Source: JBGPTK01 sp963797765 (GTDB lineage: Bacteria > Acidobacteriota > Terriglobia > Acidiferrales > UBA7541). Taken from it: a DNA stretch of 64,000 nucleotides. The stretch is taken from the NCBI GenBank assembly GCA_963797765.1, contig CAWCQU010000002.1, forward strand, positions 248,001-312,000. Direction: 5' to 3'. Of the stretch, positions 9,824-19,811 are shown one piece after another. Made by a program: the position numbers and the translations under genes. Under the pieces are notes generated by a model. It was not told the DNA's origin, did not search any database, and worked only from the letters and a program-made list of their open reading frames with translations. Every line of letters begins with the position of its first letter. Position 1 is the first letter of the stretch.

Positions 9824-12800
9824 ATGACGAACTTTGCCGCTAAATCCTGGATGATCCTGGGCATCGCGCTGCTGGTTGTTCTGGGGCTCAGCGCGTCGCG
9901 CAGTGCGAGCGCTATGCACTTCCTGGCTGCTCCGCAATCCGACGATGACAAAAAGCACGACGACGACAAAAAAGACGACGCCAAGAAACACGATGACGAC
10001 GGTAAGCACCATGACGATGACGGAAAAGCCGATCATCACGACGATGACATGGGAGGGATGCACCATCACCATCGCGGGCATCCAGGCGGCAATCCTCCTC
10101 CCCCGCCACCTCCTCCTCCGCCTCCCACGAGCCAGGGTCCTTTCACTGTCAACACTTGTCCCAGCGGCACCTTGACGGCGGGCGGCGCCGATGTGGATCT
10201 CGACCTCTCCGGCCACATGTGCACCGTAGGTGGGGTTGTGTCCACTTACATCTTCCACAACGTGAACATCCACGACGGCGGCATCCTCCGATTCCTGGAC
10301 CAGCAGATTGATTTCTACGCTGAGAACATTTTGATCGAAAACCTCGGCACGCTTAGGGCGGGCGAGGCACCCGATCTGCCCATCGGCACGGCTGGCGGCA
10401 AACTCACGATCCACCTTTATGGTAAGTCCACTGATCCCGGCGTCACTTGCAAGAGCGATCCCACCACCTGTGGCGTGCCTCCGACAACTTGGACCAATAG
10501 TAATTCGGCCACCGTGTGCGTGCCCCCGACCATCCCGCTTCCCGGTGGAGTAGTGGACTGCTTTTACAAATACGCGACGCTTGACGATGGGGATCTAGCC
10601 AACGCGTACTTCGGCCACAAGGTGCTGGCAGTGTCCTACGGTGGCACTCTTCAACTTCATGGCCGCGATGGCGTTGATCCGCTTGCGAACATCGATTCCG
10701 ATCCTTCGAACACTGGCTATAGTTGGAAGCGGCTTGACGGATCCTTGATCCCTGGGGCTGAGGTTCTGCACGTCCCTGGTGTTGTGAACTGGCAAATGAA
10801 AGATCATATTGTGGTTACCACCACCGATTACCTGCCCGGCCATTCGGAGGAATTGATTATCACGGCGCCGCCGACCCACGAACCCTTGCTCAACCAGACC
10901 ACCATCCACTTCACCACCAATCCCGATGGCGTCACCGCGCAAGGCCTGAAATGGCACCACTATGGCCAGAGGTTTCCGATTCCAGCCGGGGATGTCACAA
11001 CATTGGGACTCAGCTTCAACCATGTGGATACTCGAGCCGCCGTTGCTCTTCTCTCCCGCAGCATCCGAATTGTTTCGGAAGGTGAGACTGCGACGCCGAA
11101 TTCATTCCCGCCGACGGTGGGCAATTTCTTCGGCGGTCACACCCTTGTCCGCCAAGGCTTCGCAAGCTATCAGGTGCAAGGGGTGGAGTTCTATCTGATG
11201 GGGCAAGGCGGAGACATCACCCACTATCCCGTCCATTTCCACATGGCGCGCAAAACCCCGCAGCCGGTTACAGCCAATGGCCCGGCGGTCACTTACGTCA
11301 AGGATTGCTCGGTACACGATTCGATGACGCGCTGGTACACCATCCACGCCACACAGGGCGTCACCTTGCAGCGCAACGTGGGCTATCTTTCCATCGGCCA
11401 CGGCTATTATTTAGAGGACGGAACCGAGATCAACAACAAGATCTACGCCAACATCGGCATACTGGCGCGCGCGGCGATCATCAATCCACAGAACCCCCGC
11501 CAGGTTCCCGGCATTCTCGCCTCCCCGGGAGAGCCGACCGCCGAAATCGTGCCGTATCATTCGGATTTCGATCATCCGGCCGTCTTTTGGATTATGAATG
11601 GCTGGAACGATTTCAAGTACAACATGGCTGCCGGTGCCACCGGCTGTGGTGTGTGTTATTGGCTGCTTCCCGGGGCGAATAGCGGACCTTCCCGGTTTCA
11701 AAAGTGGGACTCCTACGCATCCGAGCAGATTGACCTGGCGCATGCCGGGGAGACTCCCCTCAAATCATTTATCGGAAACACATGCACCACGGCAATGTCA
11801 TCGTTCCAAACCGTCGGAAACACATCTGCATGCCTGGCTGTTGGGAATATCCCGGATGGGCAGCACCTGATTCCAGTCGTTAATCCAAAGGCGCCGCCGC
11901 ATCTGATCCCCGGTCCGGTTCCACCCGGTGATCTAATCCCCAATCCCAACTATTATCCGCTGGTCAATGGCGGCAACCGATTGCCCACCCAGTGCAACCT
12001 TGTCGATTGCAGCACGATTCCCCGCTGCGGCGGCACGCTGGGAGTTCCCGAGCAGACTTGCGCGGTGACGACTCTCGATCACTACACCACATCCTTCAGC
12101 TGGGCGCAGACGAACTTCGGCGCTGTGTGGCTGCGTCTTTGGTGGTACCTGGTTACCGATAGCGCCATCACGGATGTACAGAATGGAGGCTTGAACTTTA
12201 TCACCGGCGGCGGATACACCAGATCGGATGCGGCCGTGGGTTTCTGGTCCCTGGTTCGCAAGACTGTCTTTATCGGCAACACCCAGCCGAATGTGGCGGG
12301 AACGCAATTTCCCGTCAACCCCTATGCAGCGAACGCCGGGCCCTTCAACCCGGATGCCTTGGCGTGCGATGTCAATCGCACGGATTATTGTGCGTCAAAC
12401 GCCGAAGGCATCGCGCTGGACGTTGTTCCTTTTTCCTCGGGTCAGCGCCTCTTCAGCGTCTATGACGGGCCCTCCTTTCAAGACTCGAATGGTTTTTTCA
12501 ACATCCACGCCACGCGGGTCGATAGCGATTGCAAACCGGCTGGTCCTGGCGGAGGAATTTGTCTCAGCAGCAGATGGGTTGCTAGCTCACGCTCAAGGTA
12601 TCTTGCGCGGCCTCAGCCCCCAAACCAACACCCAGTGCTATATGCCCAACGCAGCCATCGCCTGGAAACAGCCGAATGGCTTTTACTATCCGCCCGCTTT
12701 CCACTCCACCAATCTCGTCTTCAACAGTGTTGACATCCGCCACTTTGTCGTCGAGCCTTTGTTTAAAGCCGGCACGTCCACCTTCGACCCCACCGCGGCT

Positions 12801-14069
12801 GAGACACGATATTGCACCTGGTCGAATGACATGTTCAAATCTTTCACCGATATTGACCGGCAAACCGAATTGAGCGACGACGATGGTTCCCTCACCGGGT
12901 TGCTGGCAAATCCCCCGGGTCCCACTCTGCGTGAAACTATTTCTGTGAATGAAGATCCATTCTTCAACGCACCCGTGGAAACTCCGGAGTGTGCCTCCGA
13001 CGCGCATCCGGAAGGCGTGGCTGCTACCGCCCCGCCCGCCACTGCCAGGACCAGTCCCTATGAATATCCCACCCTGGCCATGCAGCCGGTTTGTTCCATC
13101 GGCGATGAACATCATATTTGCAACACATCAGAATTGCAGGCGCAATGCGATGAAGGAATGCTGCAAGACCCACCAGACCTTTCTCACTGCAACGGGAATT
13201 GGGGAAAGTCCTGCACCACCTGGGACACAGCGGCCAACGGCGCGAACTCGCCCTGTTTCGGCGTTCCGTTGTACCGCGAATATGTCACCGCGGCGGAGGG
13301 GCTGAACGCCCGGCCGGCGATCAAAATGTTGGGGCAAGGCAGCGGGCAACGCAGCACTTTGACGGTGAACCACGGCAGGTATTTCGTGGACACGACGGTT
13401 CCCTACGATGATCAACAAGCCAGCTTCGGGAATGTAACCAAGTTCAGCCCCAGCGTTTTCCTGAAGAACCAGACGTATTACTTCTTCCTGGTTTACGCAA
13501 AGCCAAGCACGCAACAGACTTACGATATCTTTGTGGGCTCCGGCGCCAACCCGGCGGACGTGATTGCCGGTTTCAAACCATGCCGGGTCGGCATAGACGA
13601 CAGCAACTACAGTTGCAATGCACCGGCCATGGGTGACTTGCCCTTCGCCACCGCCACGACGAGTGATTACAACGCGACCTCCGGAATCCTTACCATTCAC
13701 GTGGATATTTCCGGTTACGGCACGGAATTCACGAATGACCGGAAGAATTTCTGCGCTCCGCCCACCTATTGCCAGTGGACCGGGACGGACGCCGCGGGGA
13801 GTTGCGGATGCAAGCCGGGCACCGATTGCAAAGACAACTCCGTATGCGCCTGGGGCGTGAAGGATACGGATTGTCCGACCAAGGGATGCTTCGGTTTTGC
13901 CGTCACGCTTCCCGATCAATTCAGCACTGGCACCAAGCCCGGTATTCCGCCTGCTCCGAAACTGTTCTCGCAGGATCCCAACGCGGGCAAGAATTGGGCG
14001 GTGCCGTTTGACAATGTGCCCGCGGCGAAGTCCGGCCCGCAGTGCCGCTATTCGTCGCCGCCGCAATAG
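9824..14069 (+). CDS. Large secreted G8-domain/CEMIP-like beta-helix protein, one frameshift
   Basis: The product is about 1,415 residues. Residues 1-30 form a signal peptide. Residues 40-84 are almost all Asp, His and Lys, and residues 91-101 are eleven prolines. A G8-like region follows, with HKVLAVSYGGTLQLHG near 264 and WQMKDHIVVTTTDY near 322. A right-handed beta-helix region then carries YPVHFHMA near 467 and SIGHGYYLEDGTE near 524. These segments resemble vertebrate CEMIP/TMEM2 (hyaluronan-depolymerising) proteins. The C-terminal third includes a Cys-rich block near 13760-13890. The frame changes near 12575 in the AGCAGCAG run, and the sense continues without loss on both sides. A strong AGGAGGAG sits just before ATG 9824. 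A carbohydrate-active or adhesive surface role is inferred; no enzymatic activity can be claimed. Confidence 0.75.
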
Positions 14070-14262
14070 AACCTTGCCGGCGCGATCCTGCTTCGTCCCT
14101 CGTCCGGATTTCTGACCGGGCGGGGGACGAGGTGCACTTGTCGAATCGGAACCGTACCGCTCCCTCGGCATAATCATTTCAGCAGGATGGGACTGTGCGA
14201 GGTCTGTAAGCAGCCCGGCTCGTCCCACTGGCTTGCCGCTTGAGAAATCCAGGAGAACACCC

Positions 14263-16164
14263 GTGAAGAGAAGGGACTTTCTCAAGGAAACATCGCTGCT
14301 CGCCGCTGGAACCATCTTCCTTCCGCGAGTGCTGCAGTCCGCGCCCAATTCGAATCAGAAAGAATATGACATCATCATCGTGGGAGCGGGAGCCGCGGGA
14401 TGCATCGTGGCAAAACGATTGGTGGATGCCTATCCACGAAAACGCATTTTGCTCATTGAAGCGGGTGGACCCACTACCGCGGAAGTGGGTGGAAAAGATT
14501 TTGTTCCCTACGATCCGAAATCCACGATTTTCGATGTTCCCGGAGAATACACAAACATCGCGTTCCAGCCGAAAGGCGATCCCTACAAGCAAAAAGAAAC
14601 CCCGTTCACGTATCAGGGAATCGGATACGGAGGAAACGCGGCATTCAACGGCATGCTTTTTCAAGCAGCGCCTCCGCACGATTTCGACGACAACTGGCCC
14701 TCGGGCTGGAATTACGATGACATGCGTCCGTACTTTCGCCGCATCTTGCGGGAGATGAACGTCTCCGATACTCCTTCCACCGATCAACACTTCTACAATG
14801 ATGGCGCTGCCGAAATCGTTGGGAACATTTACGAGGCGCACGGATTCAAGGAAGTGAATACGTCCATTCTGGGCGGCCATGGCGATCGCTTTTTCAGTCA
14901 TCCGTACGTGGTTTCGCAGAACGGAAAGCGCGGCGGTCCCATTCACAGCTATCTGACGTCGATCATTGGCCCGGATGGAGAATCGATCCGAAGAAACCTG
15001 GATTTGTTGCATTTTGCGAAGGCCGAACGAATCATTTTCGACGAGTACGATCGAGATCGCGCCGTCGGAATCGCCTGCACGGCGCGGGATAGTTCGCAGG
15101 ATCTTCCGCCGGCCTCGCCGGCCGAAGATTTTCCGGCTTACCTCGACGAGAGAAATGGCCCGCCGGAAACCGGTCTGCCCGCGCTCGATCCCCAATCGAG
15201 GCTGGTTCGGCTGGCGCGCGGCGGACGAATTATTTTGGCGGCGGGCGCGCTGATGAGCCCGCGGCTTCTGCTGTTGTCAGGAGTCGGACCCTTTGCAAAG
15301 CACGACGAAATTTTCTCGGACGGATTTTCAGTCCCTTTCCACATTGATAATCCGGGAATCGGCGTGGGCCTGTTCGATCACGTCGCCACACTGCTGGGAT
15401 ATGAATACTCAGGAACCAATCCATTTTACCAGGGCTATCATTTCGCCGATTACGCCGCGAACGAAAAGGATCTGGCGCAGTATCGCCATTTTCGATCCGG
15501 ACCTTACGCGCAATACGGCCCGGTTTCGGTGATGCACGAACACCTCAATCCGAAGGATCGCGATCCGCAGTTCAAGCGGAGCGAGGGAAATACGCCCAAC
15601 GTGGAAATCTTCGTGAATCCGTTTGGCGCTGGTCCGCTCGGCGGTTCTTATAATGGCCCCACGGCACTTTCGGCTTACGCGATGCTGCTGCGTCCCAAGA
15701 AAAGCGCGCTGCTCACGATTGATAAAGACAGTTTTGCGAAATATCCGGCAGTCTATTTGACGGATGACGACGACCTGGAATTGATGACCACCGCGATTCA
15801 GCAAATGATTTTCCTGTATCGCGACAATCCCAATCTCGCTCTTGCGTTCGGTCCCGGCGGGCGCTCGCATCCGGACTTGAATCCGGATAATTTCGAAGAC
15901 GTGAAAAAATACGTTGCGGCGTTCGATCCGCTCGACAACGTTTACTTCACCCGGCTGATTATCAACCACTGGGGCGGCACGTGTCCGCTGCAACGCGGGC
16001 GCCGCAGCGGCGGCGTCGACCCCTCGACATTGCTGGTCAAGGGAACTGAAAATATCCACGTGGTGGATGCTTCGCTGCATCCCGCGCCGCTTTCCGCGCA
16101 CCCGGTGGCGACGATCATGGCCGTCGCGGAAAAAGCCAGCGACGTTTTGCTGGACCAGATCTAG
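14263..16164 (+). CDS. GMC family FAD-dependent oxidoreductase with Tat-like signal
   Basis: The 633-residue protein belongs to the glucose-methanol-choline oxidoreductases, which oxidise sugars or alcohols using FAD. I chose GTG at 14263 because AGGAG lies seven bases upstream and the protein then begins MKRRDFLKETSLLAAG, a twin-arginine-like export signal. The dinucleotide-binding motif GAGAAG is at residues 41-46. The GMC substrate domain follows, and near the C-terminus NHWGGTCPLQRG supplies the expected active-site His, followed by VVDASLHPAPLSAHP. It follows the G8-type gene by about 190 bases and may share its transcription. The partner cytochrome or small subunit often found with periplasmic sugar dehydrogenases is not nearby. 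The substrate is unknown. Confidence 0.9.
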   Translation: MKRRDFLKETSLLAAGTIFLPRVLQSAPNSNQKEYDIIIVGAGAAGCIVAKRLVDAYPRKRILLIEAGGPTTAEVGGKDFVPYDPKSTIFDVPGEYTNIAFQPKGDPYKQKETPFTYQGIGYGGNAAFNGMLFQAAPPHDFDDNWPSGWNYDDMRPYFRRILREMNVSDTPSTDQHFYNDGAAEIVGNIYEAHGFKEVNTSILGGHGDRFFSHPYVVSQNGKRGGPIHSYLTSIIGPDGESIRRNLDLLHFAKAERIIFDEYDRDRAVGIACTARDSSQDLPPASPAEDFPAYLDERNGPPETGLPALDPQSRLVRLARGGRIILAAGALMSPRLLLLSGVGPFAKHDEIFSDGFSVPFHIDNPGIGVGLFDHVATLLGYEYSGTNPFYQGYHFADYAANEKDLAQYRHFRSGPYAQYGPVSVMHEHLNPKDRDPQFKRSEGNTPNVEIFVNPFGAGPLGGSYNGPTALSAYAMLLRPKKSALLTIDKDSFAKYPAVYLTDDDDLELMTTAIQQMIFLYRDNPNLALAFGPGGRSHPDLNPDNFEDVKKYVAAFDPLDNVYFTRLIINHWGGTCPLQRGRRSGGVDPSTLLVKGTENIHVVDASLHPAPLSAHPVATIMAVAEKASDVLLDQI

Positions 16165-16184
16165 AAATATTCTCCGCGGTATTT

Positions 16185-17465
16185 TCAGCGCGCCGCAACT
16201 CCGTTGGAATCCGGCGTCAGCACATGCTCGGGCCGGGCTCCCATTCCGATGAGGCGCGCCGGAATGCGCCGCAACAGCGGGAATATCTGGAACAGCTTTA
16301 GCGGGAGCGGCAAACGGCTCAGCTTGGCTGACCGGTTTAGGGCCGGCCCGATGAACCGCTTGTGCGCGAACACTTGGAATGTTTGCGTCACGCGCGTGGG
16401 AAATTCCCTGCGCTTCTGCACTTCGCTTAACAGGTTCGTGCTTACCGGGCCGCGCAGCAGCGGCACAGCCAGAGCATTCGCTGCCGCAACCGCATCTTGA
16501 ATCGCCAGATTAATTCCCACGCCGCCGATTGGCGACATGGCATGGGCGGAATCGCCGATGCACAGAAGTCCTTCGCGCGACCATCTCCGCAAGTGATCCA
16601 CGGCCACCGACAATAATTTTACCTGGTCCCAATCCTTCAATTCCTCCGTTCGCCCGCGCAGGAAAGGAGCCGTGGTTTCCAGGTCCGCGCGGAACGCCGC
16701 GATTCCTTTTTCACGGATGGCGTCGAACGCGCCCTTCTGAATCACAAACGCGCACTGCCAGTAATCCCCGCGGTCCAGCGTCACCAGAATTTTTCCCGCG
16801 CGAAATCTTCCCAACGATTGATTCGGATCCTTGGGGTTACGGCTGATGCGCATCCACAGCACGTCGATGGGCGCGCCCAGGTCGATCACTTCGAAGCCCG
16901 CTTTTTCGCGCACTAGCGAGTGGCGTCCATCCGCTCCCACGGTCAGATCTGCGCGAACTTCCAAATCGCCTTGCGGAGTTTTCGCGCGCGCTCCCACCAC
17001 GCGGCCTTTTTCTTCGATCAGGCCGGTCACTTCGGATTCCATTCGCAGATGGAAGCCGGGATACGCCTTGGCTTTCTCCGCGATAAAATTGAGAAAATCC
17101 CACTGCGGCATCAGCGCCAGGAATTTGCAGTGCGTGGGCAAATGCGTGAAATCCGCCACCGGCACTTCGAAGTCGTCGATTTGTGCGCCAATATGGGTAT
17201 ATTCCTGATGGGGCCGGTGCAAGAAATCTTCCAGAATTCCCAGCTCGTACATCAATTCCAGAGTGGAGGGATGAATCGTATCGCCGCGGAAATCGCGGAA
17301 GAAATCGGCGTGCTTTTCAAGAACCGCCACTTCCACTCCGGCGCGCGCGAGCAGGAATCCGAACACCATTCCCGCCGGGCCGCCGCCCACCACACAGCAG
17401 CGGGTTCGCAGGATTTCCGCGGCTCCCGGATTCGTATTGATTCGTATTGGATTATCGATTTTCAT
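16185..17465 (-). CDS. FAD-dependent aromatic-ring monooxygenase (PheA/TfdB-like)
   Basis: The 426-residue flavoprotein has the Rossmann motif GGGPAG near 29-34, the second FAD/NAD(P)H motif DG near the middle (VGADGRHSLVREKAGF) and the GD motif (CIGDSAHAMSPIGGVGINLAIQDA) near 300. These are the three fingerprints of class A flavin monooxygenases that use NAD(P)H and oxygen to hydroxylate aromatic or polyketide-like substrates. It converges with the GMC gene, with 20 bases between stop codons. The upstream region carries ATACGAT inverted repeats that may be its control sites. The substrate cannot be named. Confidence 0.88.
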   Translation of the reverse strand: MKIDNPIRINTNPGAAEILRTRCCVVGGGPAGMVFGFLLARAGVEVAVLEKHADFFRDFRGDTIHPSTLELMYELGILEDFLHRPHQEYTHIGAQIDDFEVPVADFTHLPTHCKFLALMPQWDFLNFIAEKAKAYPGFHLRMESEVTGLIEEKGRVVGARAKTPQGDLEVRADLTVGADGRHSLVREKAGFEVIDLGAPIDVLWMRISRNPKDPNQSLGRFRAGKILVTLDRGDYWQCAFVIQKGAFDAIREKGIAAFRADLETTAPFLRGRTEELKDWDQVKLLSVAVDHLRRWSREGLLCIGDSAHAMSPIGGVGINLAIQDAVAAANALAVPLLRGPVSTNLLSEVQKRREFPTRVTQTFQVFAHKRFIGPALNRSAKLSRLPLPLKLFQIFPLLRRIPARLIGMGARPEHVLTPDSNGVAAR

Positions 17466-17491
17466 GTTGCCCGAGATCCGGCCTGGTAAAC

Positions 17492-17522
17492 ATACGATAT
17501 AGGTGCGATTAGAAAATCGTAT
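17492..17522. promoter_or_regulatory. ATACGAT...ATCGTAT inverted repeat 1, upstream of the monooxygenase gene
   Basis: ATACGAT at 17492-17498 and ATCGTAT at 17516-17522 form a seven-base dyad 27 bases upstream of the monooxygenase start. The same heptamer pair recurs at 17613-17647. The placement suggests a regulator site, but the regulator is unknown. Confidence 0.35.
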
Positions 17523-17612
17523 CTCATTGAATTTTTGACTATTTGGAGTCCTTGCATCATGAAGTGCATTGGCGATTAGCCAGGCGATTAGAACTGGAGA
17601 TCAAATCGCCTA

Positions 17613-17647
17613 AAATCGTATATTTTTGAGCCTTTCCCATACGATTT
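17613..17647. promoter_or_regulatory. AAATCGTAT...ATACGATTT inverted repeat 2
   Basis: Perfect nine-base arms at 17613-17621 and 17639-17647 are separated by 17 bases. They share the ATACGAT core with the dyad at 17492-17522, in the opposite arm order. No T run follows. Confidence 0.35.
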
Positions 17648-17774
17648 GTGACGATTCCGTAGCTTGCCACAGAGAGCTGGGCGCGGCTGAAAAGTTTGCG
17701 GAAAAAGCCGCCTCGTGCAAGATTCGTAATTGATTCGTCACGAATAGTTCTTCGATCTATGGGACTCAAAAGAA

Positions 17775-17806
17775 AGAGAGATTCTTCGTTTCGCTCAGAA
17801 TGACAA
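17775..17806. repeat. Dispersed intergenic repeat (TTCTTCG...CTCAGAATGACA type), copy 2
   Basis: AGAGATTCTTCGTTTCGCTCAGAATGACAA is a well-preserved member of the family also seen at 2445-2478 and 32531-32570. On the minus strand it would translate to HSERNEES, a common spurious peptide in annotations of this phylum. Confidence 0.55.
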
Positions 17807-18204
17807 CTTTGCGGTATTTTTCCGCAACCTGTGAAGCCGACTCCGACGGAAAGCAGGGCGCGGCCCTTCGAAGCTCTGGGCGAACTAAAGCCGACCCCTA
17901 CACGAGAGGCGGCGGATAGTGTTGCTGAGGCTGGGCGAAGAATGGTTCTTCTGCTCCTTTTCGCGCTGATTTTGATTTTCTGGGTTGATTGCATCGCTTT
18001 GTTCCTTGCTAATCGAATACCATATTTCTTACGAATTAAAAAGAGCTGTGCCTGTAGACATTTGGCCGGCGGCAGCGCTCGGATATTTTGGGATGTGCGG
18101 GTTTCCGTTCGCTGATTACCTGAAACAGCCGACAACTTCTGTGCATTCCTCACAATTTGTGATATTGCATTCGCGAAGCGGAAGAATTGCCGGAGGGATA
18201 GCCG

Positions 18205-19332
18205 ATGCACGTCCACGAGTTCCGACGCCAATCCACCGTGTTACTCGGCTGCGCTGCCTTTGCCGTTTCGATTTTCCTCGCGGGGGCAATTGGCACCGCC
18301 CGGCCGCAAGCCAGCCCCCCACCGGCGGGAGCGATCGTTCACGAAACGATTCACAGCGCGTCGCTCGAAGGCAATTTGCTGGAAGATTCGGCGGATCGAA
18401 ACGTGACGATTTATTTGCCGCCGGGATACGCCAAGGGCACTACGCGATATCCCGTGGTTTACCTGCTGCACGGTTTTCTCGGCAACGATAAGGCCTGGCT
18501 CAACGAGGCGCAATGGGCCGACGCTCCCAAGGCGATGGACCGGCTGATTGCCGCCGGGAAAATCCACGAAATGATCGTGGTGATGCCCGACGGATCGAAC
18601 AAGCTCCTCGGGTCGTTCTTCACGAATTCGGTGACCACTGGAAACTGGGAAGATTTTATTACGCAGGATTTGCGCCGCTATGTTGACAGCAAATACCGCA
18701 CCATCGCGCTGGCGCGCGCCCGCGGCATTGCCGGGCATTCGATGGGCGGCTACGGAGCCATCAAGCTGGCCATGAAGCATCCCGAGATTTACGGCGCTGT
18801 CTACGGATTGAGCGCGTGCTGCCTGGAGTGGGAGGGAACTTTCGCTTCGCGCAGCGGCGGTTGGCAAAAAGCGTTTTCGTTCCGGAGCGTGGACGATGTT
18901 TCTGCCGCATTTGCGGAATGGTCTAAAACAAGAGGGACGGGCTCGCCGGATTTGTTCCCCGCGCTGGTGTTTACGGCTCTGTCAGGAGCATGGTCGCCGA
19001 ATCCCGCGCGGCCGCCTCTCTATCTGGATTTTCCAATGGAACAGCGGGGAGTAACGCTCGTCCCGGTCGAATCCGTCGTAGCGGAGTGGTATGCCAATAT
19101 GCCCGTTCCCATGCTGGGCCAGTTCCGCTCGAACCTGGCGCAATTGCACGCCATCGCTTTTGACGTTGGCCTGCAGGACAGCCTGCTAACCGTCAACCGT
19201 CACCTGGACCAAGCCCTGACGAGTAACAACATCCCCCACCAGTACGAAGAATACGAAGGCGACCATGTGCACGGCATAGCGGCTCGCACGGAGAACAAGG
19301 TGCTGCCTTTCTTCTCCAGGGCACTGGACTAA
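18205..19332 (+). CDS. Secreted alpha/beta-hydrolase esterase (esterase D/PF00756 type)
   Basis: The 375-residue protein starts with a signal peptide (hydrophobic core LLGCAAFAVSIFLAGAI). The catalytic domain begins near residue 60 with NVTIYLPPGYAKG and has VVYLLHGFLGND, the nucleophile elbow GHSMGGYGA near 177 and a C-terminal His in GDHVHG. This is the fold of S-formylglutathione hydrolase, feruloyl esterase and antigen 85 relatives. It probably hydrolyses esters outside the cytoplasm. GGAGGG lies about nine bases upstream of ATG 18205. It has no same-strand partner within 400 bases. The substrate is not determined. Confidence 0.88.
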   Translation: MHVHEFRRQSTVLLGCAAFAVSIFLAGAIGTARPQASPPPAGAIVHETIHSASLEGNLLEDSADRNVTIYLPPGYAKGTTRYPVVYLLHGFLGNDKAWLNEAQWADAPKAMDRLIAAGKIHEMIVVMPDGSNKLLGSFFTNSVTTGNWEDFITQDLRRYVDSKYRTIALARARGIAGHSMGGYGAIKLAMKHPEIYGAVYGLSACCLEWEGTFASRSGGWQKAFSFRSVDDVSAAFAEWSKTRGTGSPDLFPALVFTALSGAWSPNPARPPLYLDFPMEQRGVTLVPVESVVAEWYANMPVPMLGQFRSNLAQLHAIAFDVGLQDSLLTVNRHLDQALTSNNIPHQYEEYEGDHVHGIAARTENKVLPFFSRALD

Positions 19333-19811
19333 CGGGCGGGACTGAACCGTTCGCCGAAAGAATGCGTGCTTGTCAAGCATTTGGGGTTTTTCTCGGGAGC
19401 CCTGGCACAGAATTCGGGCTGGGAATGACGCCGGAATATAACCTCTTTTTGTGGCACTGGCTCCGAGGTGTAGACAAACTATTCAGACAGTTGGCAACGT
19501 GGCAATCGTGGTATGAGGCTGCAAAAGGGCGCGGCTGAAGCCGGCCCCTACATAAACAAGACGGGCCCTCCGATCCCGCATGCGGGATCATCGGGACAGG
19601 GAAGCCGGCCACCACGTTGGAGCCGCGCTCGGCGCGGACTGCGGCAGAGACATATTGGCGGTTGACGGAAGCGCTTGAATTGGCGAGACTAAAGGCTGCG
19701 CCGGGCGCCTGTGCTGTTTGAAGGCGCCTGCCGGCGTTCTCTCGTCCCGAGCCGACCCGACGCAAACTCGCATTGCCGCATGAGCGGCTTTGCGTCTGGA
19801 GGAATAAATAT
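19333..19811. other. Intergenic region of 0.48 kb with a dispersed repeat
   Basis: No gene is supported here. A copy of the GGCTAAAGCCGGCCCCTAC family (with GAAG for TAAAG) lies at 19526-19556. A long minus-strand frame that starts inside the aminotransferase gene crosses the region and is a shadow. Confidence 0.45.
19526..19556. repeat. Dispersed intergenic repeat GCGGCTGAAGCCGGCCCCTA, copy
   Basis: The segment reads AAGGGCGCGGCTGAAGCC then GGCCCCTACATAAACAAG. A near-identical copy lies at 25316-25350, and a weaker one near 17881-17905. The GGCTNAAGCC centre is a short palindrome. Confidence 0.55.

Larger units (their letters stand above)
17466..18204. other. Intergenic region of 0.74 kb with repeats
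   Basis: No gene is supported. The region holds the two ATACGAT dyads (17492-17522 and 17613-17647), direct copies of GGCGATTAG near 17569-17590, a dispersed repeat at 17775-17806 and a diverged copy of the GGCTAAAGCCGGCCCCTAC family near 17881-17905. The long antisense frame across it translates the repeats and is rejected. Confidence 0.5.

Noticed and set aside
13128..14348. A 406-residue minus-strand frame
   Set aside because: It mirrors the C-terminal part of the G8-type gene, whose plus-strand reading has clear sense.
17557..18231. A 224-residue minus-strand frame containing HSERNEES
   Set aside because: It is the translation of an intergenic repeat and shows no coherent protein pattern.
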